A program made the position numbers and the translations under genes. Shown piece by piece: positions 9,212 through 17,727 of a DNA stretch of 64,000 bases. The number at the start of each line of letters is the position of its first letter. The first letter of the stretch is position 1. The notes under the pieces were generated by a model. That model ran no database searches and was not told where the DNA came from. It saw only the letters and a program-made list of their open reading frames with translations. Source of the DNA: Caballeronia fortuita. Its GTDB lineage: Bacteria; Pseudomonadota; Gammaproteobacteria; Burkholderiales; Burkholderiaceae. The DNA lies in NCBI RefSeq assembly GCF_001544835.2, contig NZ_FCNX02000001.1, forward strand, positions 372,001 to 436,000. The letters run 5' to 3'.

Positions 9212-10123
9212 TTATTTCAGCAATTCCTCGACCTCTTCCAGCGACGGCGAATGCGCGCCCGAGTGACGGCACGCCGCCGCGCCTGCCGCGAGCGCGAACT
9301 TCAGGTGATCCGGCCATTCGCCGTGGCGCGACATGAGGCTGTAGAGCAATCCGCCGATGGACGCATCGCCTGCGCCGACCGTATCCGCCACTTCGACGCT
9401 CGGTGGACGCGCGCTGTATTGCTTGTCGGCGGCGTAGAGCGTGGCTTCGGCGGAGCCGCGCGTGACGAGGACGGTCGCCTGCGGGTTCATCGAACGGATT
9501 TTGGCGAGCGCGTCCGCTTCGGGCATGCCCTTGAACAACATGTGCAGGTCTTCGTCGGACACCTTGATGAGATCGGCGAGGCTCGCCATGTTGCGCAAGA
9601 TCGGCTCGTAGCCGTGCTCCATCAGATTGCGATAATTCGGATCGAAGCTGATCTTCACGCCGTGCTCGCGCAACTGCCGCGCAAGTGCCGCGAGCGTCGC
9701 GCCGAGCGGCTGGCGCACGAGGCTGATGCAGCCGAAGTGCGCCCACTTCACGCGCTCCATCCAGCCTTGCGGCAGCCGCGACGGATCGAACGCGAGGTCC
9801 GCGCCGTTCTCGCCCATGAAGTAATAGGTGGGCGGCTGCGTCTTGTGGACGATCGCGAGCAAGGGCGGCCGCTCGACACGCTGCATGAAGCGCATGTCGA
9901 GACCCGATGCGACGCTCGCTTCCCACAGATCGTCGGAGAAATTGTCGGTGCCGAGCGAGCCGGCGCAGGCCGTCGGCAGGCCGAGCCGCGCCACCGCGCG
10001 CGCGACGTTCCAGCCCGCGCCGCCCGGACGCGAAAGCCAGCTCGACACGTCCGTGCGGATCATGTCGGTGAGGATGTCGCCGGCTGAGACGAACTGCGGA
10101 AAGTTGGGTTGCTCGCTTGCCAT
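9212..10123 (-). CDS. PfkB-family carbohydrate kinase (fructokinase-like)
   Basis: A 303-residue cytoplasmic ribokinase/PfkB-fold sugar kinase. It shows the N-terminal glycine-rich sugar-binding signature (RPGGAGWNVARAVARLG), the DPNYR motif and the C-terminal ATP/catalytic signature DTVGAGDASIGG, whose last Asp is the catalytic base. ATG 10123 is chosen because it gives the standard N-terminus (MASEQPNFP); the open frame continues upstream in non-coding-like sequence. It follows the AGE epimerase stop by 5 bases, so the two are co-transcribed. With an aldose-ketose isomerase next door, fructose is the likely substrate (fructose to fructose 6-phosphate), but this is inference. Confidence 0.85.
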   Translation of the reverse strand: MASEQPNFPQFVSAGDILTDMIRTDVSSWLSRPGGAGWNVARAVARLGLPTACAGSLGTDNFSDDLWEASVASGLDMRFMQRVERPPLLAIVHKTQPPTYYFMGENGADLAFDPSRLPQGWMERVKWAHFGCISLVRQPLGATLAALARQLREHGVKISFDPNYRNLMEHGYEPILRNMASLADLIKVSDEDLHMLFKGMPEADALAKIRSMNPQATVLVTRGSAEATLYAADKQYSARPPSVEVADTVGAGDASIGGLLYSLMSRHGEWPDHLKFALAAGAAACRHSGAHSPSLEEVEELLK

Positions 10124-10128
10124 TCTTG

Positions 10129-11382
10129 TCACCGTTGAGTCGAGGTCGGGGCCAGCGCGTTGAGCACTTCGTAGCACGCGCCCATCGTGTGATAGTCGGT
10201 CTTGCCGGCGGGGCTTTTCTCGTCGCCGTATTTGCGGTTGTCGCACGTCAGGATGCGATACCACGCGCCGTATTCGTGATCGACGAAATGCGCCCAGCTA
10301 TAGCGCCAGAGTTCGTCGTAGCAATCCCAGAAACGCTCGCGTCCCGTGCGCGCGCCGAGCAGCGCCGCCGCCGCGAAGCTTTCCGCCTGCACCCAGAAGT
10401 ATTTGTCGTGGTCGCAGATGGAGTCGTCCGGGCCGAAACCGTAGTACAGACCGCCGTGGCGGCTGTCCCACGCGCGGTTGAAGCCGGCGTCGAACAGTTC
10501 GACGGCGCGCCCGGCGAGCCATGGCAACGCGCGGTGCCGCTCGAGGATCAGCAGCAGCTTCGCCCATTCGGTCTGATGCCCCGGCTGGAAGCCCCACGGA
10601 CGAAAGATGTTCGAACTGTCCGATTCGTTGTAATGCCAGTCGACCGACCAGTCGCGATGAAAATGCTCCCACACCATGCCGTGCGACAGCTTCGCCTGAC
10701 GCAACGTGATGTTGCTGGCGAGCATCGAAGCGCGGTCCAGATAGATGACGTGGCCGGTCGCCTCGTAGGCGGCGAGCAGCGCCTCGGTCGCGTGCATGTT
10801 CGCGTTCTGCCCGCGATAGTCCGAAAGGCGCCAGTCGGGCGTGGCTTCGTCGGCGTAGAGACCGGCTTCGGCGTCCCAGAAGCGCTTTTCCATCAGCGCG
10901 AAGGTTTCGTCGATCATGGGCGTCGCTTCGTCGATGCCCGCCATCGCCGCGTGCGCGCAAGCGAGCAGCACGAACGCCATGCCGTAGCAGTGGCGCGTGC
11001 CGTCGAGCGTGCGCTTGCCGCCGTCGCGCCACTCGATTTCCCAGTCGTAGCCTTCGTTCGCGGCGTCCCAGTGCGCGTCGCGCAGAAATTCGAACGCGTG
11101 GCGCGCGTCGTCCTGATAGCGCGTGTCGCCGAAGTGGCGGAACGCCATCGCGTAATTGAAGACGAAACGCGTGCTGCTGACGAGATGGCGCGTCGTGCGG
11201 TTATAGACGCTGCCGTCGTCCTTGAAGAAATGAAAGAATCCGCCGGACGGGTCGCGCGCGTTGGGCGCGTAGAACGCGAGCGTGTCGCGCACGTGGGAGA
11301 GCAGGAAGTCGCGGCTGCGGAAATCGATCGCGCGTTCTGCTGGCGCCGGTTCCGCGAGGGCAGGTGAGGCGGTCATGTTCAT
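10129..11382 (-). CDS. AGE-family epimerase/isomerase (mannose isomerase/YihS-like)
   Basis: A 417-residue (alpha/alpha)6-barrel enzyme of the N-acylglucosamine 2-epimerase superfamily. The family histidines sit in PGHQTEW and near the end in DYHTMGA; in YihS and mannose isomerase these two act as acid and base in aldose-ketose interconversion. Length fits the family (about 400). The start at 11382 overlaps the stop of the LacI gene (ATGA), showing translational coupling. With the downstream PfkB kinase it could turn mannose or a related aldose into fructose and then fructose 6-phosphate. No sugar transporter lies in this operon. Confidence 0.86.
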   Translation of the reverse strand: MNMTASPALAEPAPAERAIDFRSRDFLLSHVRDTLAFYAPNARDPSGGFFHFFKDDGSVYNRTTRHLVSSTRFVFNYAMAFRHFGDTRYQDDARHAFEFLRDAHWDAANEGYDWEIEWRDGGKRTLDGTRHCYGMAFVLLACAHAAMAGIDEATPMIDETFALMEKRFWDAEAGLYADEATPDWRLSDYRGQNANMHATEALLAAYEATGHVIYLDRASMLASNITLRQAKLSHGMVWEHFHRDWSVDWHYNESDSSNIFRPWGFQPGHQTEWAKLLLILERHRALPWLAGRAVELFDAGFNRAWDSRHGGLYYGFGPDDSICDHDKYFWVQAESFAAAALLGARTGRERFWDCYDELWRYSWAHFVDHEYGAWYRILTCDNRKYGDEKSPAGKTDYHTMGACYEVLNALAPTSTQR

Positions 11383-12398
11383 GGCGTGCTGATGTCCTGT
11401 TTCGTGCCCGAACTCGCGCGAGGAACGAAATTGACGGCGACGAGCGTGTCGGCCTGGCTCGGCGGGCTCGATTGATCTTCCAACAGCAATTCGACGCCGC
11501 GGCGTCCGAGCGCTTCCTTGTCGACGGTGACGGTCGAAAGCGGCGGCGTGCTCTGCGCGGCGGCCGGGATATCGTCGAAACCGACGAACGCGATGTCGTC
11601 CGGCACGCGCAACCCGTGCGCGAGACAGACGCGCATCGCGGCGAGGGCCGCTGCATCGTTATAGGCGAAAACGGCGTCGGGCAGGGGACTGGATTGCGCG
11701 CGGGCGTCGGCGATCAGGCGCTCCATTGCGTCGGCGGCGGCGAGATCGGCGCTCAAGCCCGGCTGCGTCGTGATTTCGAGCATCGGATCGAAAAGCTGGC
11801 CGGCGTCGAAATACGCCTTCCGATAACCGAGCGCGCGCTGCGCAATGCTGTGATGCGCGAGCGATCCGCCGATGAACGCGATGCGTTGCCGCCCCTGCGC
11901 AAACAGATGCTGCATGGCCAGCGACGCGCCTTTCACGTTGTCGATGTTGACCGAGCGGAAGCCCGGCGCGCGCAGATCGATCAGCACGGTTGGGCGCGCG
12001 AGCGAATGCAGATGCGCGAGCAGTTCCGGCTCGACGAAGCCCGCGACCGCAATGGCATCGGGCGCGTGCAGGCGCATCTGCTGCGCGAGATCGTGCGTCG
12101 GGCCAGCGGTGAGCACCGACGGCACGAGCCGGCGCTCGCGGCATGCTTCCTCGAAGCCGTTCAGAACGTGCGAAAAAAAAGGGCTGACCGCGAAATTATT
12201 GTGCTGCCGATGCAGCAGGAAGGTCACGCGACGAATGCGCGTGCGTAACTGTCCGGAGTCGTAGCCGAGCTGCTGCGCGACTTCGACGACGCGTACACGC
12301 GTTGCCTCGGACAAACCTGGTTGATTCTTGAGCGCCCGCGACACTGTCCCGATCGAGACGCTTGCCGCACGCGCGACATCGCGAATGGTGGTGGCCAT
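11379..12398 (-). CDS. LacI-family transcriptional regulator
   Basis: A 339-residue regulator. Residues 1-50 are a LacI helix-turn-helix with hinge (TIRDVARAASVSIGTVSRAL, then LGYDSG). The remainder is a periplasmic-binding-protein-like sugar sensor, with VGFDDIPAAA near the end. It is the first gene of an operon with the AGE epimerase and PfkB kinase and overlaps the former by four bases. It therefore probably autoregulates and senses the sugar handled by these enzymes. The 208-base upstream gap holds repeats that could be its operators. Confidence 0.9.
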   Translation of the reverse strand: MATTIRDVARAASVSIGTVSRALKNQPGLSEATRVRVVEVAQQLGYDSGQLRTRIRRVTFLLHRQHNNFAVSPFFSHVLNGFEEACRERRLVPSVLTAGPTHDLAQQMRLHAPDAIAVAGFVEPELLAHLHSLARPTVLIDLRAPGFRSVNIDNVKGASLAMQHLFAQGRQRIAFIGGSLAHHSIAQRALGYRKAYFDAGQLFDPMLEITTQPGLSADLAAADAMERLIADARAQSSPLPDAVFAYNDAAALAAMRVCLAHGLRVPDDIAFVGFDDIPAAAQSTPPLSTVTVDKEALGRRGVELLLEDQSSPPSQADTLVAVNFVPRASSGTKQDISTP

Positions 12399-12493
12399 CG
12401 TGTGTTTCAGTCTCCGCCTGTTTCCGGCTGTCTTTCGCCGGGCGCGATGTTTATCCGCGCCTGACGAATTCGCATTCGCTTATTCGAGGCGAT

Positions 12494-12609
12494 TGTATAG
12501 TAAAAAAGCGAGAAAACACTCTATACGGAGACTGGAGAAAACCAGTAGAAGCCCGTCGTATATGCGATTTATTGCTGCTTCACTGTTTAGTAAAAGACGA
12601 GAAACATTA
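12494..12609. repeat. Pair of imperfect direct repeats upstream of the LacI operon
   Basis: Two near-identical AT-rich stretches share TAGTAAAA followed by CGAGAAA: 12494-12520 and 12584-12609, offset by 90 bases. The first is also bracketed by GTATAG (12495-12500) and CTATAC (12521-12526) in inverted orientation. Their position before the LacI gene makes regulatory use possible, though they lack the central CG dyad of typical LacI operators. Confidence 0.45.
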
Positions 12610-13218
12610 CGATGACGGCTCCCGATCGTGAATCGACCGCTTATCGGGCGTCCAGACGTCGAGGATCAGGTCGTCGTCCCAGTAATGACTGAGCAGCGGG
12701 AGACTCATGCGGCCGCGCAGCTTGGCGTGCACTTCGTCGCCGTTCTGCAGCCAGCCCTCGATTGGCCGCCGCCAATGACACGCGACGACCGCGCCATCAC
12801 GCGACAAGGTCTGATGTATATGCTCGATGATGTGCCATAGCTGCGGCTCGTCAAGGTAATACCCGATCTCGCTGATCACGACGAGATCCAGCTTTCCGGT
12901 TGGCCATTCGTCGGGGAGCAGCATCTGCTGAACTTTCACGTTCTCGCATTGCGCGACGCGCCGCTGCGTGAGTTCGACGGCGTCCTCAGCGATGTCCGTG
13001 GCGATCAGTTCGTCGCAGCGCGCGGCGAGCAAAGCGGTCAGCTCGCCATTGCCGCAGCCGGGTTCGAACGCACGGGCATAGCGCTCGTGCGGCAGCGACG
13101 CGAGCAGAAGCGCCCGTTTGCGCCGTTCGTACCAGCGATGCCTGATCTTCCAAGGATCGTCGTTTTCTCGATAAAGATCATCGAAGTACTGCTTATTAAT
13201 GTCGTTTGCGTTGTTCAT
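12607..13218 (-). CDS. NodS-like class I SAM-dependent methyltransferase
   Basis: A 203-residue soluble methyltransferase. SAM motif I is EPGCGNGEL (residues 52-60), with an acidic motif II (ATDIAEDAV) and LDLVVISEIGYYLDE as motif IV. Overall length and the N-terminal DPWKIRHRWYERRKR match the NodS group, which N-methylates the deacetylated glucosamine of Nod factors. It overlaps the upstream PIG-L deacetylase by four bases (ATGA at 13215-13218), so an N-deacetylation/N-methylation pair is likely. This is not a nodulation locus: no nodABC is visible. The acceptor is unknown. Confidence 0.85.
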   Translation of the reverse strand: MNNANDINKQYFDDLYRENDDPWKIRHRWYERRKRALLLASLPHERYARAFEPGCGNGELTALLAARCDELIATDIAEDAVELTQRRVAQCENVKVQQMLLPDEWPTGKLDLVVISEIGYYLDEPQLWHIIEHIHQTLSRDGAVVACHWRRPIEGWLQNGDEVHAKLRGRMSLPLLSHYWDDDLILDVWTPDKRSIHDREPSS

Positions 13219-14006
13219 ATAAGTACGACTTCGAAAGGCCGTGTCAACCGTGCAAGCACATGCTCGGGAAGCACTGGCGCTTGTCCGGTCGCGGCGTCGG
13301 GGTCGAGCTGGCTACGAAAAGCCTGCACGGCACGGAGCTTCCGGGCATGCGTGGCGCCGTCGAGAACGATCCGGCGCGCACGGCTCCATGGCACGCGCGT
13401 ATCGTCCGGCGACGCCCAGTGCCAGGTCCAAAGCGGCACTTCCACGCAGGGCAGGTCGAGCGCTTGTGCCGCGGCATGCACGGCGCGCCCGGCCGCCTCG
13501 TGGTCGGGGTGCCCATCATAGCGCCATGTAGTGAAAATTATGTCGCCTGGTTGAAGATATTCGGATAGCAATCCTGATAGATTTGTCTCGATACGGCCTG
13601 GGTCGCCATCCTGCAAACCGAGTCTTGCGACCTGCACCTGACGCAGATGCAGCCGTTGTAGCGCCGCCCGCGTTTCCTGCGGACGCACGCGCGCAAGGCG
13701 TTCCGGCGGCCATTCGGACGAATCCGGATGACTCGCGGTGCCGTCCGTCACGGCGATGATGAGGATATTCCGGCTGATTTCCGAGAGACGGGCGAGCAGT
13801 CCGCCGGTGCCCAGGATTTCATCGTCGGGGTGTGGCGCAACCACGACAGCCCGTCCGCCGAACGGCACGAGCTCCGCTGGATCGACTTCGGGCAGCGCAT
13901 TGAGACGCGCCCAACCCTGCCATTCGGCTTCCGGCGTGCCTTCTCCGGAAATCGTGCGATCGACGGCGGCGTTGTCGGTTGGCGTTCCGGTGGTCACACT
14001 TGCCAT
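13215..14006 (-). CDS. PIG-L family N-deacetylase
   Basis: A 263-residue protein with the LmbE/PIG-L zinc-hydrolase motifs: APHPDDE (residues 57-63) and HPDHE (166-170). These supply the His/Asp metal ligands and general base used to remove an N-acetyl group from a GlcNAc-type substrate. ATG 14006 gives a 50-residue leader before the fold and overlaps the acyl-CoA-dehydrogenase-like gene by 13 bases. The 3' end overlaps the methyltransferase start by four. It is the middle gene of a coupled three-gene operon. Confidence 0.87.
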   Translation of the reverse strand: MASVTTGTPTDNAAVDRTISGEGTPEAEWQGWARLNALPEVDPAELVPFGGRAVVVAPHPDDEILGTGGLLARLSEISRNILIIAVTDGTASHPDSSEWPPERLARVRPQETRAALQRLHLRQVQVARLGLQDGDPGRIETNLSGLLSEYLQPGDIIFTTWRYDGHPDHEAAGRAVHAAAQALDLPCVEVPLWTWHWASPDDTRVPWSRARRIVLDGATHARKLRAVQAFRSQLDPDAATGQAPVLPEHVLARLTRPFEVVLI

Positions 14007-15052
14007 GAAATTCGTCCCTCCTCTAGTACGCGTTCGGCGAGCGAGGCTTCGTCGCGTTCGGCGTGGCTTTGTCGAATGAATACCGGCAGATCGGCCATGA
14101 GTTGCGCGAAGTGCGCGTCGCGGCAGAGCGGGCCCGCGCCCAGTGCGCGGCCTGCGTGCTCCACGACCAGCGCTGCTGCGCGTTCCGCGGCAAGGCGCGC
14201 GCGCATTGTGGGCGCCATGACATCGGCGTGCGGTTCGCGGTCTATCAATGCCGCGGTCTCGCGCAGCAGCGCGGCGGTGGCGGACAACGCCGTGTCGATC
14301 GCGCCGAGATGCGCGAGTGCGTGCGGACCGGCGCGGCGTTTCGCACTGCGCGCGACGAAGCTCGCAATGCCCGATGCCGCGCCGAACCAGCACGCCGCGA
14401 TGCCCGCGCCGCCTTGCCAGAATCCGGGGCGTTCGAGATAGGCGCGCGGCGCGCCGATCAGCCGCGCGGGCACGTGCTCGAAGCGCACGTCGACGCTCGC
14501 GCTCGCTTTCATGCCGACCGCCTGCCAGCCGGTATCGGTGATCGTTACGCCTTCTTGCTTTATGTCGACGGCGGCGAGGACGGGTTCGTCGCGCTCGTTC
14601 CACGCACTGACGAGCGCATGCGTCACCGACGCAGCGCCCGAGCACCACGCCTTCGTGCCTTGCAGAAACACGCGATCGGCGCTGCCGTCCAGCGCAGCCA
14701 GACGCGCGTTCGGCGGCTCGGCGGCCCAGACGGCCCACGCGTTGCCGACGGCAGATTGTGCGTCATCGAGTTCCGCAAGGATCGCGAGCGCGTCCGTGTG
14801 ACCTTCGTAGAGCTTGACCAGCGAAAGATCGAAGGCGGCGACCGTGCCGAGCGCGCGCCAGCGATCGGCCGTGCTTCCGTGACCTGGCAGCGGCAACCGG
14901 TCCAACCCTGCGCCAATCAACGCATGCAGTGCGCGGCCGACGTCTTCGGCGCTGCCGCGCTGAAAAGGCATGCTGCCGAGAAAGTCGTTCAAGGCGGATG
15001 TCGTCGCGTGTTCCTTATCTGCCGGTGGTGAAGTGACGCAAGATGTCCGCAT
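13994..15052 (-). CDS. Acyl-CoA dehydrogenase-like flavoprotein
   Basis: A 352-residue protein resembling acyl-CoA dehydrogenases in its helical N-terminus (RWRALGTVAAFDLSLVKLYEGH), central beta domain (KAWCSGAASVTHALVSAW, GWQAVGMKASASVDVRFEHV) and C-terminal helical bundle. It is shorter than typical fatty-acid enzymes (about 380-390) and I could not place the catalytic glutamate, so its reaction may differ. ATG 15052 is the first Met of the conserved-looking part. It heads a minus-strand operon with PIG-L and NodS-like genes, which it overlaps, suggesting oxidation of an acyl chain or sugar in the same pathway. Confidence 0.75.
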   Translation of the reverse strand: MRTSCVTSPPADKEHATTSALNDFLGSMPFQRGSAEDVGRALHALIGAGLDRLPLPGHGSTADRWRALGTVAAFDLSLVKLYEGHTDALAILAELDDAQSAVGNAWAVWAAEPPNARLAALDGSADRVFLQGTKAWCSGAASVTHALVSAWNERDEPVLAAVDIKQEGVTITDTGWQAVGMKASASVDVRFEHVPARLIGAPRAYLERPGFWQGGAGIAACWFGAASGIASFVARSAKRRAGPHALAHLGAIDTALSATAALLRETAALIDREPHADVMAPTMRARLAAERAAALVVEHAGRALGAGPLCRDAHFAQLMADLPVFIRQSHAERDEASLAERVLEEGRISWQV

Positions 15053-15254
15053 GGCTTGTCCTGTCCGTTTTTGCCCGGTTTTGAACAATAGTGTGGCAAG
15101 GCACATGCCCGAGCACCACTCAGCTGAAAGGCATAGGCCGAATTGACGGACAAAACGCGGTCGACTTCCATAAGCCGATGCGAACCGACAGTGTTTTCGG
15201 CTTATGCCAAACGGCCGAATCGACGCCGGGACGTTTCCGCGCTCCAATAACGAG

Positions 15255-15277
15255 AAAAGGCCGCGCGGGGCGGCCTT
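15255..15277 (-). terminator. Rho-independent terminator after the SBF transporter
   Basis: Read on the minus strand, an AAGGCCGC...GCGGCCTT stem is followed by TTTTCTCG. It lies about 57 bases beyond the stop of the SBF gene and separates it from the acyl-CoA dehydrogenase operon. Confidence 0.75.
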
Positions 15278-15333
15278 CAGAAGGAGGATCGAAGATGACG
15301 AGGCTGCCAGGGGCGCTCGCGCTAGGGAGCGAA

Positions 15334-16353
15334 TCAGCGGCGTGCGGGCGCGCCGACGCTCTTGCCCTCGCGCGCGGGTTCGGGTGCGGTCTTGCGCGCG
15401 CCCCAGCGTTGCGCGAGCACGGCACACACCATCAACTGAATCTGGTGAAAAAGCATCAGCGGGAGCACTACGGCGCCTACTGCGTGCGACGCGAAGATCA
15501 CCTTTGCCATCGGAATGCCGGAGGCGAGGCTTTTCTTAGATCCGCAGAAGATGATCGTAATCTGGTCCGCGCGCGAGAAGCCGAGGCGCTTGGCCGTGAA
15601 CGCCGTGATGAAAAGCGCCGCCGCCAGCAGCAGGATATTGACGGCGAGCAGTCCCGCAAGCGTTGCGAGGGAGATCGAATGCCAGATGCCTTCGTTCACG
15701 GCCTCGCTGAACGCAACGTACACGACGAGCAGGATCGACCCCTGATCGACGAACTTGAGCATTGCGCGATGCCTGTCGATCCATTTTCCGATCGCCGGCC
15801 GCAGCAACTGCCCCGCAATGAACGGCACGAGCAGTTGCAGCGTGATGTTGCCGACGGTATGCCAAGGCGATCCGGTCGTCGCGCCGTGATTGCTCACGAC
15901 AATCCCGACGAGCGCCGGGGTGATGAAAATGCCGAGCAGGCTCGAAGCGGACGCGCTGCACACGGCAGCCGGCACATTGCCCTTGGCCATCGAGGTAAAA
16001 GCGATCGACGATTGCACCGTCGACGGCAGCGTGCAAAGGAACAGGATGCCGGTGTACAGCGCCGGCGTGACGAGCGGTGTCAGCACCGGCTTGAGCGCCA
16101 GTCCGAGCAGCGGAAAGAGCGCAAAGGTGCTGAGCAGCACGACGAGATGCAGCCGCCAGTGCGTCGCCCCGGCGATGATCGCCTCGCGCGAGAGCTTCGC
16201 GCCGTGCAGGAAGAACAGCAAGCCGATGGCGAAGTCGGTGATCCAGTTGAACGCTACCGCAGCGCTGCCGCGGCAGGGCAGGAAGCTGGCGATGATGACG
16301 GTGCCGACGAGCGCCAGCGTGAAGTTGTCGGGAAGAAGTTTGGGCCGTGCCAT
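15334..16353 (-). CDS. Bile acid:sodium symporter (SBF/YfeH-like) family transporter
   Basis: A 339-residue inner-membrane protein with about ten hydrophobic helices; it resembles the YfeH/SLC10A7-type branch of the BASS superfamily. Diagnostic stretches are ITDFAIGLLFFLHGAKL near residue 40, LCTLPSTVQSSIAF near 110 and IIFCGSKKSLASGIPMAK near 270, the last holding a family-typical crossover motif. ATG 16353 is preferred over the TTG just before it. The substrate is unknown; the family carries organic anions with Na+. A terminator follows and a 16-bp palindrome lies about 100 bases upstream. Confidence 0.85.
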   Translation of the reverse strand: MARPKLLPDNFTLALVGTVIIASFLPCRGSAAVAFNWITDFAIGLLFFLHGAKLSREAIIAGATHWRLHLVVLLSTFALFPLLGLALKPVLTPLVTPALYTGILFLCTLPSTVQSSIAFTSMAKGNVPAAVCSASASSLLGIFITPALVGIVVSNHGATTGSPWHTVGNITLQLLVPFIAGQLLRPAIGKWIDRHRAMLKFVDQGSILLVVYVAFSEAVNEGIWHSISLATLAGLLAVNILLLAAALFITAFTAKRLGFSRADQITIIFCGSKKSLASGIPMAKVIFASHAVGAVVLPLMLFHQIQLMVCAVLAQRWGARKTAPEPAREGKSVGAPARR

Positions 16354-16868
16354 CAAAGAATCTCGTACCTCGACACACCGGGCTCGCCGCGCGGCATGTT
16401 CAGCGTCAAGTCGGGAAAAACCATGATTCTCCCTTGTACTCGATTAAATTGGCAAATTCATTTGCCGAAGCGATTGATGCCGAATTCGCATGAAACCGCC
16501 GGCTTCCTGCCAGCGGGCGAAAGATTCAGAGAGCAATTTTCGCGCCTCGGGCACGTCGTTTTGGCATCGCGCCAAACCGTCTATGCAGCACGTTTTTCGT
16601 CACATGATTGGGCGTCCGAAAAGCTCGCGCGGAAGGAAAAAACTCTGACGTAACATGGTGTTACAACCATTGTGCAGGTCTAACACTTTTTGGCTCGACT
16701 GGCGTCGCGGCGCGAAATAGATTGTTGGATACACCGGTCGGCGGGTCTCTTGCATCGCTTCGATGCCAAGGCTCGGATGCTCCGACTACGACCGGTTGTC
16801 CGCCTGAATCGGAGACTCGCTTTTTCGATACACGGACAGGAATATCGTCGGACGCAGGCTGTTTCGAC
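16354..16868. promoter_or_regulatory. 515-base divergent regulatory region with three dyads
   Basis: No gene is seen here. It holds three perfect inverted repeats: GGCAAAT-TC-ATTTGCC at 16451-16466, TTTGGC-N5-GCCAAA at 16560-16576, and GTAACA-TGG-TGTTAC at 16650-16664. The first sits close to the SBF gene start and is the best operator candidate for it. The second and third are nearer the exported-protein gene. No regulator gene is adjacent. Confidence 0.5.
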
Positions 16869-17237
16869 ATGGCGCTCACTGGCATCCGCAAGACCACCCG
16901 GCTTTTCGCATCCGCAGCGCTCGGCACGCTGGCGGTGGCGGGTTCGCTCGCGCTTGCCGGGCCGCGCGCGGAGTGGTTGTCGTCGGCGGTCTTCAGCGAC
17001 TCCGCATCGAGCCGGCAGTCGCTGCACTACACGCCTGTCGCCGCGAAAGACGGGCTGACGCCCGTAAGCGCCGAAGTCCGTCCGGGTCCGCGCGTCGAAC
17101 AAGCGGTTCCGCTGCGTGGCGCGGGTTCGATCCGCGCCGACATCGCGCGCTACAACGAAGAACGCAGCGTGCCGCGCCCGCCCGGCCGTCCAGCGGACGA
17201 TGGCCGCGCGCCGGTCAACGCGAACTATCGCAACTGA
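16869..17237 (+). CDS. Small exported protein of unknown function
   Basis: A 122-residue protein with a Sec-type signal sequence: basic start (TGIRKTTR) and a hydrophobic core ending SLALAG near residue 30. The mature part is polar and rich in Arg, Pro and Ala (ARYNEERSVPRPPGRPADDG), with no recognised domain. ATG 16869 is taken because it starts the signal peptide; the frame opens upstream but reads as non-coding. The codon bias fits a real gene. Periplasmic location is inferred; the function is unknown. Confidence 0.6.
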   Translation: MALTGIRKTTRLFASAALGTLAVAGSLALAGPRAEWLSSAVFSDSASSRQSLHYTPVAAKDGLTPVSAEVRPGPRVEQAVPLRGAGSIRADIARYNEERSVPRPPGRPADDGRAPVNANYRN

Positions 17238-17727
17238 TTTCCGCTTTCTCCGTTTGCTGCTCGCGCGCACGGAACGAAAAACGTTCGGCGCGTCTAGCTT
17301 CGCTGTCACGATGACGTAATCTCGCCACAGTTACGCATCCAATTTCCTCCGGACATTTCCCCTTTTTTTCTGCGCAAGGACAATGCGCCTGCGCGGAAAA
17401 ATGTCGTATCTCGAATATTTCAAATGACTTTCGGCGCTTCGTGAGGCGCGCCGGGACTCGCTTTGCGATCGGTTCGCGTTGCTGCTGGCCGCGTCGTGCG
17501 TGCGTCGCGATGCGTGTCGCCGAGGCCGCCCTGTCTTCGCCATTATTCGAACCGCTATACCCGCAATAACCAAAAACATTTTTGACCGGAAAAATGGTCC
17601 GTAAAGATGGTGCCGCTCCACACGCGATGCCTCTTCGCCCACTAAACCGTCATGCCGGTCAGACGAGGCGAGCGCAACGCAACTCGCCCGCAAAGATTTC
17701 AATTTTCGACAAAGAACAGGAGAGTTC
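17238..17727. promoter_or_regulatory. 490-base leader upstream of the porin
   Basis: No gene is seen. A perfect dyad, CATTTTT-GACCGG-AAAAATG, lies at 17577-17596, about 130 bases before the porin start. AT-rich stretches around 17400-17430 and 17540-17600 could carry the porin promoter. AGGAGAG at 17718-17724 is the porin ribosome site. Confidence 0.45.

Noticed and set aside
12607..13218. True nodulation gene cluster
   Set aside because: Only a NodS-like methyltransferase and a PIG-L deacetylase are present; nodABC and nod boxes are not visible.
13215..14738. Long upstream extension (507 residues) of the PIG-L gene
   Set aside because: The first ~240 residues are Arg-rich and lie in another frame of the acyl-CoA-dehydrogenase-like gene; the conserved protein begins at 14006.
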